Shown here: positions 30,971 to 41,377 of the stretch, piece after piece
Numbering within the stretch: position 1 is the stretch's first letter
Layout: each line of letters opens with the position of its first letter
Assembly: GCA_027577595.1 (NCBI GenBank)
Contig: JANBRJ010000022.1
Span: 124,001-188,000 of the forward strand
Direction of reading: 5' to 3'
Origin: Coemansia sp. RSA 487
Taxonomy: Eukaryota; Kickxellomycota; Kickxellomycetes; Kickxellales; Kickxellaceae
Length of the DNA: 64,000 nt
Notes under the pieces: model-generated
What the model was told of the DNA's origin: nothing
The model's input: the letters and a program-made list of their open reading frames with translations, nothing else
Databases searched by the model: none
Position numbers and translations under genes: made by a program

Positions 30971-31279
30971 ATGGACGAGCCGCTGTTCGGAGGTATCAGT
31001 CGGCGCGAGATATTCATCGAGAGGTTCGCCAACGCATTCATCATCAGCATAACGATGCTGACGCTGCTGGCGTCGGTGGTGCAGGCTGCGCGGACGGGTG
31101 TCTATGTGCACACGCTGCTGGGCCTGGCGGTATGTCTGTTCTCAGCCATCGAGGTGCGTCTGGTTAACTGGTACCGCGTCGGCGACCTCGAGCCCTCGTT
31201 CAAATACATCATCTTCATGCTTGGCTTCTCCATCTCGTTCCTTTGCCTCGTCGCAAATATGTACTTTTTCCTCTTTTAA
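30971..31279 (+). CDS. TMEM243-family small membrane protein
   Basis: 102 residues from ATG 30971. The layout and key segments match TMEM243 of animals: an N-terminal EPLFGGISRREIFIERFANA (human NRPLFGE... followed by a charged helix), two hydrophobic helices (IISITMLTLLASVV; VHTLLGLAVCLFSAI), the strongly conserved WYRVGDLEPSFK, and a last helix ending in CLVANMYFFLF. The function of the family is poorly known; the animal gene was noted for association with taxol resistance. The three or four membrane helices are visible. It ends 82 bases from the convergent AIP1 gene. Confidence 0.82.
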   Translation: MDEPLFGGISRREIFIERFANAFIISITMLTLLASVVQAARTGVYVHTLLGLAVCLFSAIEVRLVNWYRVGDLEPSFKYIIFMLGFSISFLCLVANMYFFLF

Positions 31280-31361
31280 CATTTCAACACAATTTCACAC
31301 ATGCCAAGAACTTTGAACGAAAATGTAGTGCGGGAAAGATTGTGAAAAAAAAGCCTTTTTC

Positions 31362-33221
31362 TTATTCGTAGGTGATGTCCCACACCTTGACACCACTGTC
31401 GGCACCCGTACTGACGACGGTCTCGTTGTTGGTGAAGAACACCGCTGCCGCTCCACCAATGTGCGCATTGCGGATGACGATCTTGCGCATCGGCTGCTCG
31501 ACGCTCCACACGATGACGTGCCCGTCCAGCGACGCGGACGCCGCATGCACACCGTCTGGCGACCACGCAACAGCGTAGATGCGCGCCGTGTGTGCGCTCC
31601 AGCGCGACGTCACGAGCTCTCCCGTTTGCGCCTTGGACACAACGACCTTGCCGGCGGAATCGCCCGTGGCGATGAGTTCAGATGTAGGCGAGAACGATAG
31701 AGCTGTGATTTCGCGCGAGTGTGCTGTGATCTTGGTGCCGGTCGGCGCCAGTTCGACAGTATCCTTCTTGAGCTCGTACATGTGCACGCTGTTGTCCTGG
31801 AACCCAACCGCAACAAGCGGGGCTCCGTTGCTATTGCTTATTGCGACTGCACGAGGCGCAGCTGATGTCTCTTTCACGCCGACACGAGTAACCTTGCCCT
31901 TGATGCACACGACCAGATCGTCGTTCGCAAGCACAGCAACCACAGCTGTGCCGCTGTCGTCGATTGCCAGCGACCGCGGGGCCGCACCCAGCCCAACCGA
32001 CGATGCAGAAACGACGGCCGAGTCCTCCACAAACCGCAGCGTGTCGTCCAGGAACCCAAATGCCACAAGCTCCCCGCTTGCTGCCGCATCTTCCGGCCGC
32101 GCGTCACCGCTCGCCCCTTGCACCAGCGACGCCTCTCCAAGCGGCGACGACGACGAGGCGCCGGTTGCAAAGTCCCACGCGCACAGCCTCCCGTCGTAGC
32201 TGCCCGTGTACAGTCGCTTCGACTGCGTCAGCGCTGCGGCAGTAATGGCCTTCTGGTGGCCGTAGATGACCTTGACGGGCTCGGCGGCGTCCATCTGCAG
32301 GACATTGATGTCGCCGGACAACGACAGCGAGATGATGTGCTCGCCAGCCCACAGGTTGCCCACCTGCTGGTGGCCCGGGCTGGTCGCCGACCCGCCAACA
32401 CGCACGGTCCATGCAAGCTTGTCCTTCTCAATGTCCCAGAACCTGCATGTGCGGTCGCCCGACGACGTCACAATGTACTTGCTGTCGGGGCTCCACGCCA
32501 CCGCGAAAATCGATCCTGTGTGCGCATCGGCGGGACTGCCTGCAGCCACCTGGCGCACAAGCTCACCGGTCTTTCCATCGTACAGCATGATCTTCTTGTC
32601 CGACCCGACAGTGACAAAGTAGTCGTCTGACGGTGCGTACTTGACGTCCTGCACAAAGCCCGCGTGGTCTGACAGAAGCGCCGCGTACTTGTACGGTGCG
32701 CCATGGTAGAACACGCACGTCATGTCGTCGGAGCAGGTGACGGCACGGAATGGTCTGCGCTGGCGCATCGCACACGCATTGATAACTTTGCTGTGGCCCG
32801 TAACCATACCTACCGTGTTTCCCGAGTCATACGTAAAAACGTGCCCGTACTGGCCGCGCCCCTCACCAACGGCCATGATGCGCTGGCTCTCAGGGTCCCA
32901 TGCAATATCGCTGATGCGTCCGCTGATCGGCTGGAACTCGCTCTTCAGCGCATGCTCCTCGTTGACTGTGTCCCAGATACGTACTTTCCCGCTGGCGTCA
33001 CCCGACGCTATGTAGTACCCAGACGGCGAGAACCGCGCGACAGTGGTCTGCGCCGTGTGGCCCGTGTACTCCCACGCCTTCTTGGGCTCGCTGAGACTGC
33101 GGATCACGATTGTCTTGCCATTGGCATACACGAACTTTTCGCCCTTGGGGTCCGCTGACAGTCGGACAGGCTGTCCGCGTGTCGTTACTGGCGCTGGTGC
33201 AAAGTACTCTTCTATATACAT
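31362..33221 (-). CDS. AIP1: actin-interacting protein 1 (Aip1/WDR1)
   Basis: 619 residues from ATG 33221, single exon, normal for the family. Two seven-bladed WD40 propellers are apparent. N-terminal family blocks include SADPKGEKFVYANGKTIVIR, ARFSPSGYYIASGDASGKVR, ISDIAWDPESQRIMAVGEGR and KVINACAMRQRRPFRAVTCS. C-terminal blocks include DVKYAPSDDYFVTVGSDKKI and AVAWSPDGVHAASASLDG, ending in VSTGADSGVKVWDITYE. Aip1 acts with cofilin to sever and disassemble actin filaments, for example at endocytic patches. The start MYIEEYFAPAPVTTRG aligns with Aip1 N-termini; an alternative short first exon cannot be excluded. Confidence 0.95.
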   Translation of the reverse strand: MYIEEYFAPAPVTTRGQPVRLSADPKGEKFVYANGKTIVIRSLSEPKKAWEYTGHTAQTTVARFSPSGYYIASGDASGKVRIWDTVNEEHALKSEFQPISGRISDIAWDPESQRIMAVGEGRGQYGHVFTYDSGNTVGMVTGHSKVINACAMRQRRPFRAVTCSDDMTCVFYHGAPYKYAALLSDHAGFVQDVKYAPSDDYFVTVGSDKKIMLYDGKTGELVRQVAAGSPADAHTGSIFAVAWSPDSKYIVTSSGDRTCRFWDIEKDKLAWTVRVGGSATSPGHQQVGNLWAGEHIISLSLSGDINVLQMDAAEPVKVIYGHQKAITAAALTQSKRLYTGSYDGRLCAWDFATGASSSSPLGEASLVQGASGDARPEDAAASGELVAFGFLDDTLRFVEDSAVVSASSVGLGAAPRSLAIDDSGTAVVAVLANDDLVVCIKGKVTRVGVKETSAAPRAVAISNSNGAPLVAVGFQDNSVHMYELKKDTVELAPTGTKITAHSREITALSFSPTSELIATGDSAGKVVVSKAQTGELVTSRWSAHTARIYAVAWSPDGVHAASASLDGHVIVWSVEQPMRKIVIRNAHIGGAAAVFFTNNETVVSTGADSGVKVWDITYE

Positions 33222-33949
33222 AAAAGTTGTGTGTATTGTTATGATGGGAGCTGTTTAGAGCTAGTTAATATTGAATTAGAACAAGCTGCCACCGACTGGA
33301 TTGTGTGTTTGCTTGTTTTTACGTGAATATGTTGCTTACTTTTGATAAAAGACATTGCTAACAAGGTTTAATTGAGTTAGATGAGTTGTAAATGAATAAG
33401 CTTTAGTGTTTGAAAATATAAGCACATGATAGTTTGGTAAACGAAAGAGGGGAAAGAAGAGAAAGCGTTTAGTTGTCACAAAAAGAAAAGGACATTGAAA
33501 CCATCCTGCCAAGCTTTGGCCCTTATCCTCCTCCCCTCATCCAAACCTCTTGCCTTTGCCAGGAACGCATTTGAGGGTGCTTGTGAAACGTCAGTGCCAA
33601 GAAGTCTAAGCGAACCACCAAAACCTTGGATCTTTTGCAAGACTCGGATTTTTAGTCTGGCTGATCAAGCACGGAGATGCTGTATTTTGTAAAACTAGTT
33701 GCGCCGAATAAGGGATGTATACGTGTCGAATGGTGAAATATTTGCGATGGGGATACCACATTTTGCGATCTAAGAAAAGTCGTTTGCGTCGGTTGGCTTT
33801 ATATTTGCGTTTAGAAGCAAGAGGCGCGAACTGGGTTTTGTGGAGAAAGCTGTTCGCTATACGCCTATTATTTCACACTAAAATGGATTAGTTTCTTGGT
33901 CTCTATCTGTGCTTTCAATGTGGCTGGTTAACATTGATCTTAATAAAAT
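33222..33949. other. AIP1 promoter and unexplained spacer
   Basis: AT-rich upstream region of AIP1 leading into the transposon remnants. A plus-strand frame at 33495-33692 has no family resemblance. The left part of the Tc1-like element may begin somewhere here, but I cannot fix its terminal repeat. Confidence 0.4.
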
Positions 33950-34660
33950 CTAACAGTCTGAAGAAATACTGCTGCTACCTTGAACAAGAACCCAGCTGCA
34001 GTGCTGGCACACATCAAGAAGGGTCTATGAAGAATTCAACAGCCTGACGATATCAATGCCAGCACTACACAGGCATTTGATTGGCAAATGCTGCTTAACA
34101 CTAGAGCTAGAAAAGCTCCCTATAGAACGAAACCCTGACAGCGTAATTGCATTGAGAAAGGAAAGGGTTAAGCAGATGGCCGATCTTGACTTTGCCACAA
34201 ACTGCGTTTTCACTGATGAGGCAGGATTCAACTTGCATATCCAAAGAAACTTTGGTCGCTTATTGATAGGGAAACCAGCAAAGGGAACTATGCCCGCAGC
34301 AACAGGCATTTCAATAACCATCCCAGGTGCAATGTCTAGCGCAGATGTGGTTGATGTTTCATTGAAGAAACCTCAAGCCGTTTCTGCTACTAGAAAGAGA
34401 AAAGCCAATGGCAACGAAATCAGGATTAGTGGGCGTGTTGGCACACAAACAGAGCACTTTCTAGTCTGAATCTCAAATGCATTCGATGTACTGGATGCAA
34501 GCATGGAAGGCCACTATCCTGTGATGGACAATGCTCCAATCCACACGCCATTAGCCGCTCGAGACCTAATAGAATACAGACGATACAAGCGCCTATATCT
34601 GCCTACATACTCTCACCCTTCCTAAGTCCCATTGAGGAGCTTTGGTCCAAAGTAAAATGG
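33950..34660 (+). mobile_element. dead Tc1/mariner-type DNA transposon (DDE_3 transposase remnant)
   Basis: A plus-strand reading in several frames covers most of a fungal Tc1/mariner transposase. It shows the helix-turn-helix end with LHRHLIGKCCLTLELEKLPI, the first catalytic Asp in CVFTDEAGFNLHIQRNFGR, then ISITIPGAMSSADVVDVSLK and GRVGTQTEHFLV. A second Asp sits in VMDNAPIHTPLAARDLIEY and the last acid in LSPIEELWSKVKW. A TGA follows HFLV, and one extra base near 34613 moves the frame just before SPIEE. The N-terminal DNA-binding part is incomplete and I see no terminal inverted repeats. The copy is inactive and cut off at the right, where a Gypsy fragment begins on the other strand. Confidence 0.85.
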
Positions 34661-35467
34661 GGGTGTTTCAGCACGAATCGCTTGTTTCGAATCAAACTGC
34701 TTGATAATCGGTGCAGACGACGGCCGTTCCTTCAGCTCATTAAATGCCGATTCTGCTTCGTCATTCCAAACAAATTCCTTTGTCGCCATCAAATTTGTCA
34801 CTGGCATAGCAATCTGCACGCAGTCGTTGACAAAACGACGATAATAACCGTTAAGAACGAGGAAAACCCGAACATCAGAGAACAATTCGGGCACACGCCA
34901 ATCTTTAACCGCTGCCACTTTGCCTGAATCTGTTCTCAAACTGTCCTTTGTAATCACATAACCCAAGAACCCGACCGAATCCTCGAAAATCTCGCACTTC
35001 TCCGGCTTTGTACATAGACTGTTCTCTTGCAAACGCAGGAGTACTGCATCCAAATGTTTCGCGTGTTCTTCAGCATTCCCTGAATAAACCAAAATATCAG
35101 CCGCTGCTGGCATCACCAAGCAATAAGTATTAATGCGCAGATTGCCACCGAAATGAATAGGCAATCTACAATACTTTGCACAGTTATGATAGTATGCACC
35201 ATCCGCTAAAACATTTGGTATCGACGCGTCCAAATCATACACCAGCACTGCAGGTAGGATTTGTGCAGGCGTTCCATTCAGCGGACTCGTTTCGATAAAC
35301 GTTATACTACGCGGCACAGCCAAGGGCTTGTCACTCCTCACAACCTTTGGCCGATTGTTCAGATTACAGCGAGGCGTAGTTGCCATCATCGCATCGATTA
35401 ACTGGCTCCCGCTGCATTGAATTTTTGGCTGTGAAGAAGCTCCTAGCCTTTGATACAACCGCATCAA
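34640..35467 (-). mobile_element. Ty3/Gypsy LTR-retrotransposon fossil (pol fragment)
   Basis: A minus-strand pol remnant of about 275 codons. The recognisable part is the second half of a Ty3/Gypsy reverse transcriptase: DILVYSGNAEEHAKHLDAVL, ENSLCTKPEKCEIFEDSVGF, GYVITKDSLRTDSGKVAAVK and NGYYRRFVNDCVQIAMPVTN. The preceding stretch may derive from a protease-like part. No Gag, RNase H, integrase or LTR is seen. It is a broken, heavily shortened fossil, probably old to middle-aged, and it directly abuts the Tc1-like remnant, so one element likely recombined with or inserted beside the other. Confidence 0.82.
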
Positions 35468-36476
35468 ACTTATACGCTATATTTGTGATATAAATATATT
35501 CTGTGACATTGACTAGCCGATCTAGTTTGTGATCCAGAAATGTTGATATGTGAATACGACGATTGCTATCTATATATCATGTTTACATATTATATGCGCA
35601 CATCGGGTTTCATATATCTATTTGATAGGCGTTTACGGGTATAAATACCTTTGGTTCCGCCAGGAATAAATGAAGGAACTGGGTTCCGTTTTGAATTCAC
35701 AAGTTTGAAGTATATGCCGTTATATTTTTTTTTTATAATAGTCAACCTCTGTAGCCGATAATGAACCTGTAGCTTCAATAGTCGCCATTATCATACACGT
35801 TGCAGCAACCAACACAAAAGAGCAATAACCACTAAACAATTCAACATTAGAGGAAGCGATTTGAATTAAACTATAATAGTATAAAAGTCGGTGATGCTAC
35901 CAAGTTTCATAAAGATTGTTAGTATTTTTCAAAACGGAAAAGTTCCTCTTGGTTTTTATTCCAACAAAATATTGGCTTTTATAGCTGTTAAAGTATTCTG
36001 ATAATGATGGCCCGCAAATTGCGCGCCTAATCGCTATCATATTAGCCGCCATCGCAATATGATTGTTCTGAAAAGAGACAATCATATTGATGGGAAGCAT
36101 ACGATATATCTATTTCAATTGTTGCAGTGTTTGTACGGCTATAAAATCCAGGTTGTTTATAAAAATAAAGACGAGGAATTTTATTTTCATCTGCTCTCTT
36201 GATATTCTTGTGAAAAGCGATATATCAGTATCACAAGTGTTCCCAAGCTAAAGAGCGAAAAGAGAATGTGTGCCTGATTAGAAAAGGCAGCGTGACATTG
36301 ATGACTCAACGTTAGCCAATGCTATATAACGACCAAAGAGCGTTTGTTTTTCCTTTTCACTTTTGTTTCTCCTTGGCTTTCCTTTGACATTTTATTTCTG
36401 CTAGTAACACCAAATACACACCTTTCAACGCATATATTATATTAGCTATCTGCTCTTGTTTGCTCATCCACCCTCA
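35468..36476. other. AT-rich 1-kb region upstream of the Fanzor gene
   Basis: No gene is visible. Contains many short A/T runs; a TATATAA-like box near 36323-36330 (GCTATATAAC) lies about 150 bases before the Fanzor ATG and may be its promoter. If a Fanzor left end exists it should lie here, but I cannot define an inverted repeat by eye. Confidence 0.4.
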
Positions 36477-38679
36477 ATGGACAATGAGGATACACCAGAC
36501 ACAAGGACATGCGTTATAAAGTGTCCCCTAAAATCCCTGGTGAATGACAGAAATGACATTACCAAGGTAAACGACTATGTTGTAGTGGCCAACATAGCCT
36601 CTGCACACATGTATGGGCTAGCTCGTTGGATATTTGTCCACGAGCTGGCTACTCACAAGCAGTTCAATCCCTCTGTGTACCTAGAAAAGAGGTTTTTTGG
36701 TGAGGTATTCCTGCACCTCACCAAGCGAAAAGCCAGGCCGAATGTCAAGGCTGAAATCCAGGAGTACAAGAGGGTCATACGCAAGCACTTGGATGCGTAC
36801 AAGGAGGCTGCTGGCATCACAGAGTTTGATATGGCCAATCCGAATCAGACAGCACAGTTTGAGGCAGCAAGAATTTACACTGCATATGTAAATAATATAC
36901 AGACCAAGTTTGGCCAGTATCTTCGGCATGCAGTAAATATTCTGCTGAAAACTCGGGAGCGCAAGAGGGACCTTGAGGAGGCAATGAAGGGCAGAACAGT
37001 GGATGAGATAAAGAAAGCGTATGAAGACCGAATTTGGAAACCTGGGCTGGAGTTGAAAGAGGCTATAAAGCACCGCAACACTGTTCTTCCAGTTATCACT
37101 GTGGGCGACAAGAACATCGGGGACGTGCTTGAACCTGTGTTGACAGCATACGACAACGACTACGAGCTTGAGGAGGAATGTATTTATTACGATATCAAGG
37201 CGCATCCAAAAAAGCACTTCAAAGCATTCTGTTGCTTGGCAGTGCTTCTTGAGATGAACGACTATAGGTATTTCCAGTGTTTCCCGTTGCGGAAGTCGTT
37301 TGTGCCAATGCACATCGAAATTGACACCACTGTATTATGTAAAAGCATAATGGGCTGGAGTTATAATGCGAAATCCCCCATTGAAATCTATTGGTATAGA
37401 TTTCTCAACGAAAAATCGAGGGTGCTACGGACAAGAAATGGCTTCAAATTCTATGGCACAATACAGACCGATGGTGTGTCAGTGTCAGTGATCAAAAAGA
37501 CTGCAGCGGCCAAAGAAAAAAGCAGCTGGAAAGCGAAGAAGAGGGACACTGAAGCAATTGCTGTCATCAAGGCTAGCGGAAGTAGGCCAGTTGACCCAAT
37601 CGATAGTATAGCTACTGGCTCACTGCCAGAGGACCAGACCAAGAAGCCCAGGAAGCCCAGGAAGCGAGAAAAGCCAGGAGAAAAGAAGCCGGGCGAGTTC
37701 ACATATATCCACGAGCTTTCGCCAGAGCAGCTTACCAACATGAAAAATTCAATTTTCATGGATCCAGGTCGCCAGGACATTGTTTTTGGCATGACGGATG
37801 AAAGCACCTCTGAGGATAAAGCTCTTTTCCGATACACACGGAGCCAGAAGGCTAAAGAAACCCGAACAACCCGCTACCGCAAGCTGAGGGAAAAGGTCAA
37901 GAACGAGCATCCAGACAGCAACGAAATTAAGGCTGCTGAGGCTAGATTGGCTGCTTTTTCGTGCACATCGATATTGCCAGATAAATGAGAAATATGTCAG
38001 GACGCGTGCTGCTGTTTGGCCAGTGCTGAGTAGATTCTACACGAACACCATGACCACCAGCAAGAATGGGAACAACTCTCAGCCAATTCATTGCAAGCTT
38101 CGGCAATCTGCCCACATCAAGCAGCAACAAGCCGATGAGAAGCTAGCAAAGAGCATTCGGGTAACATGCGACGATGAAAAACCCACTGTGATCTTAGGCA
38201 ACTGGAGTACGCCAATGGCTCGCTACCATGAGCCTATACGGGGTGTCGGATTGCGGCGAATTCTGAGGAAGAAAGGGTGCCAAGTCCATCTTATTGACGA
38301 ATTCAGAACGTCAAAGGCTTGCCCGAACTGCTTCGCCGGCACTCTCAAGAAGTTCCTGAAAGTGCCCAACCCCCGCCCCTACCAGCGAAAGAAGCTGAAA
38401 GAAGTGCTCTGCCACGGTCTCCTTAAGTGCACCAATCAACTATGTATGGGGCCCGTGGAAGTGGATGGTGTTCTGACTCCTCGTTCACGCATGTACAACC
38501 GAGATCTCGCAGCCATTCTCAACTTCAGGCATATTTTCCATAGCCTTCGCAATCATGGTGAGACTCCAGAGCGCTTTTGTTGCAGCCAGCCTGCAGCCGC
38601 TGCTACCACTGATGGACAGCAGCCCAAGAAGAAAAGGAAGACGACAGTGGAAAAGAAGACGGCGAGGACGAACAAATAA
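36477..38679 (+). pseudogene. Fanzor1-type TnpB-like RNA-guided nuclease, nearly complete with one frame break
   Basis: Two adjoining frames, 36477-37988 (503 codons) and about 37987-38679, read as one Fanzor protein. The first has a long Lys/Arg-rich N-terminal region, the conserved block EIYWYRFLNEKSRVLRTRNG, and the RuvC-I Asp in FMDPGRQDIVFGM (codon ~429). The second continues YVRTRAAVWPVLSRFYTNTM and GNWSTPMARYHEPIRGVGLR, then the RuvC-II Glu in HLIDEFRTSKACPNC, a zinc ribbon (CPNC with CTNQLC) and the RuvC-III Asp in NRDLAAILNF, with a basic tail. All three catalytic acids are present. The TGA at 37986-37988 lies at a one-base frame offset: no GT-AG intron spans it, so this is a frameshift or an assembly error. 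Fanzors are eukaryotic relatives of IS200/605 TnpB that cut DNA guided by an omega RNA. Confidence 0.88.
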
Positions 38680-38720
38680 CAACTACCACGAAATTCAGAC
38701 AGGGTTACAGCCGCGGCAAA

Positions 38721-38749
38721 TCCTAGTTCTAGGAATCCTAGTTCTAGGA
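38721..38749. repeat. two tandem copies of a 14-base hairpin just downstream of the Fanzor stop
   Basis: TCCTAGTTCTAGGA occurs at 38721-38734 and again at 38736-38749. Each copy is an inverted repeat (TCCTAG / CTAGGA arms, TT centre), and the two copies can also pair with each other. Position, 41 bases after the Fanzor frame ends, is where the transposon right end and guide-RNA scaffold of TnpB/Fanzor systems normally lie, so a role there is inferred. Confidence 0.7.
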
Positions 38750-39175
38750 CAGGATGCTGCCCCTTTTGCAGGTAGGTAGGTGTTCGAATGAGAGCTGAAG
38801 AGATAAACATCTGTGGCTGCTTTTTGAAGATTGTACTTTGACAACAGTACTAATCGTTTGTTTTTTGTATTTTCCTGTTTTTTATCGACCCATATGCTAC
38901 GCCAACTGACGCAAACAACTTTTCTTGGAATGCAAAATGCATTATTGCCACCACAAACCTTTCACCATTCGATATATATACATCCTTTTTGTTCGACGCA
39001 GCTAGTTTTGCACAGTACAGCAACAAACCCGAAGCCACACTATCTTTTACGACTTTTTCCTCTTCTTTTCTCTCTTTGTTTTATTGCTTTTTTGCAGTCT
39101 TTTTATCTTTATTCTTTGTATGATATTTGCTCGACAGCTATAAACGGTCTCAATAGTTAACATAAGCCTGGTAAT
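38750..39175. other. spacer between the Fanzor locus and AFG1
   Basis: T/C-rich sequence that must contain the AFG1 promoter and, if present, the right boundary of the Fanzor element. No gene is visible. Confidence 0.4.
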
Positions 39176-41045
39176 ATGCTGTATCATCAAGCTGCGTTCC
39201 GCAGACACCAGTCGTCTGCCATATGCTCTGGTATTGTCAAGGTTGCTGCTGGTAGCTATCGCACAACATCAACAACAAGCATTTGCATAAAACTATCCAG
39301 AAGCAAACACTCCTCCATACATTCCGGGTGTATCGGTAGACATAGACAGGAAATTGGCAGCAACCAGCGTCGGCTAGTATCTGCCTTTGCTGCCTCTCCC
39401 ACTGATAATGCCACAATCTGTGCTGAGAACAGCAACGCCCACTCTGACAACAACCGTAGTCCAGTGAGCGAATACAGGCAGCTTGTCCGCCAAAAACGCC
39501 TCATTAACGATAGCTTCCAGCGAAATATCGTATCCAAACTGGATCGTTTGTATAGAGACCTTTTGGAATACACCCCCGCACAACTTTCGCCGGAAAGCAA
39601 GGCTTCTGGCATTGGATATCTATGGAAGGTATGTCCCAGCTTATTCTCTTTTATTATATTTATGCACCTGTCCCTGCACAAAGCTGCTTCTGGCACATTC
39701 CAGGTCACGCGGGAAGCAAGGGATGGGGGAATTGAAAAGCACCCGAGCAAACAATTCAGGACATGGCTCTTCTACACATGACTACGATTTATATTTTTCT
39801 TGCTTGGGTCTAAATGGGTGTACCCAATGCTATATTTACATCAATTGTGCCATTTCAACGACGCTAATGCATGGTGTATTTTCCAACTTTTTTTTATTTA
39901 TATAGCTACTGGGGAAAAGTGATTCAGCGGATACAGCAGGCATGCCACGAGGGCTCTATATCTACGGTGATGTTGGCACAGGGAAAACAACAACAATGGA
40001 CCTGTTTTACAACACTGTTCCAACGAACAGGAAGCGCCGGGTCCATTTCCATGCATTCATGCTTGATGTCCATGCGCGGATCAACGCACTCAGACGCACC
40101 CGTGCATCCACGAGCGACCCGGTGCCAACCATAGCTCGCGAGCTGGCTAGCGACGCCTACGTCCTGTGCTTTGACGAGTTCCAGGTAACCGACATTGCCG
40201 ACGCCATGGTTCTGCGCCATCTGGTAACCGAGCTGTTCAGAAACGGCGTTGTTATCGTCACCACGTCCAATAGACATCCGGACGAACTGTACAAGAACGG
40301 GATCCAGCGCGAGAGCTTTATGCCCTGCATTGAATTGTTAAAGAACAAATGCGAGGTCGTTTCGCTTGATTCCGGCACAGACTACCGTAAGCTGGCCCGA
40401 GAGACAGAGTCTGTGTACTTTTCGCCCATCACGGCAGACACAAACAAAGTTCTACACGCGCTGTTTGGTCTAGCATCGGACAATGCGTCTATAAAAGACA
40501 ATGCTAAACTACAGTTCCTGGGTCGCTCGCTTGCAGTTCCGATCTCTGCAAACGGCGTGGCGAGGTTTTCATTCAACCAACTGTGCAAGGAAGCACATAG
40601 TGCCGCAGACTACATTGAGCTTGCCAAAAACTACCACACCCTGATGCTCACCGATGTGCCAGTTATGCATATAGCCGATAGGAACGAAGCCCGGCGCTTT
40701 ATTACCCTGGTCGATGCACTCTATGAATCGCACGCGGTGCTAATCATGAGCAGCGAAACCAACATCTACAAGCTGTTTTCGGGAAAACATGAGGATGATA
40801 CTGGGCTGACGACTGGCAAAGCAGACTCCCCGTTGACTGTACAAGAAAAGGGTGCTATGACGTATTCTGGTGAGGAAGAGGTGTTTGCGTTCCAGCGGGC
40901 TATCAGCCGTCTTGTCGAAATGTCATCTCGCAATTGGATCATTGGAAGCCGTAACCAGCACTTGGCTGAAAATGCAATGCGGCAAGAGATACAGCGGAAT
41001 AACAAAAAACTATCTAGTAGCGACCAAATGCGCTCAGCTGCGTAA
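39176..41045 (+). CDS. AFG1: AFG1/LACE1-family mitochondrial ATPase
   Basis: Exons 39176-39628 and 39906-41045 encode 530 residues (yeast Afg1 is 509). The 277-base intron has donor GTATGT and acceptor TATAG, phase 0, joining GYLWK to [20 protein letters not shown]. The N-terminus is rich in Arg, Ser and Thr with few acids, a mitochondrial presequence. The P-loop [15 protein letters not shown], the family motif [16 protein letters not shown], Walker [17 protein letters not shown] and the sensor segment [20 protein letters not shown] are all present. Afg1 assists quality control of respiratory-chain proteins at the mitochondrial inner membrane. Confidence 0.95.
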
Positions 41046-41377
41046 CAGCCATGGCTAGAAACCGATTGCACATACTTACAGCTAAACAATTTACTCAAAC
41101 ATTTCAATTAGAAACAAATTTGAAAAAGTATCACTTTAGCGGATATACTTGTGTACATAGTCGTGTTGTACGCAGTCATGCGTTGTATTTAAAGTCAGCC
41201 ATGTAGAAAAGACTAAACCTCAGCATTACGTGAATACTCGACACATGAGGCCATGATGACTTACGATTCAATCATGCCACATACATTATCCACATACAGA
41301 CATTGATATAAAGATGGTCAAATAGTATCCTTTTGTTTCATAGGTGAGTTCACAATACAGTATGTAGAGAATACTAA
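41046..41377. other. spacer after AFG1
   Basis: 332 bases, AT-rich; AFG1 terminator region running into a decayed ABC-transporter gene. No other signal seen. Confidence 0.4.

Noticed and set aside
33495-33692. 65-codon plus-strand frame before the Tc1 remnant
   Set aside because: No resemblance to transposase or other proteins and no promoter context.
37950-38023. Intron between the two Fanzor frames
   Set aside because: No GT-AG pair of workable size; the homology continues one base after the stop, so a frame offset is the simpler reading.
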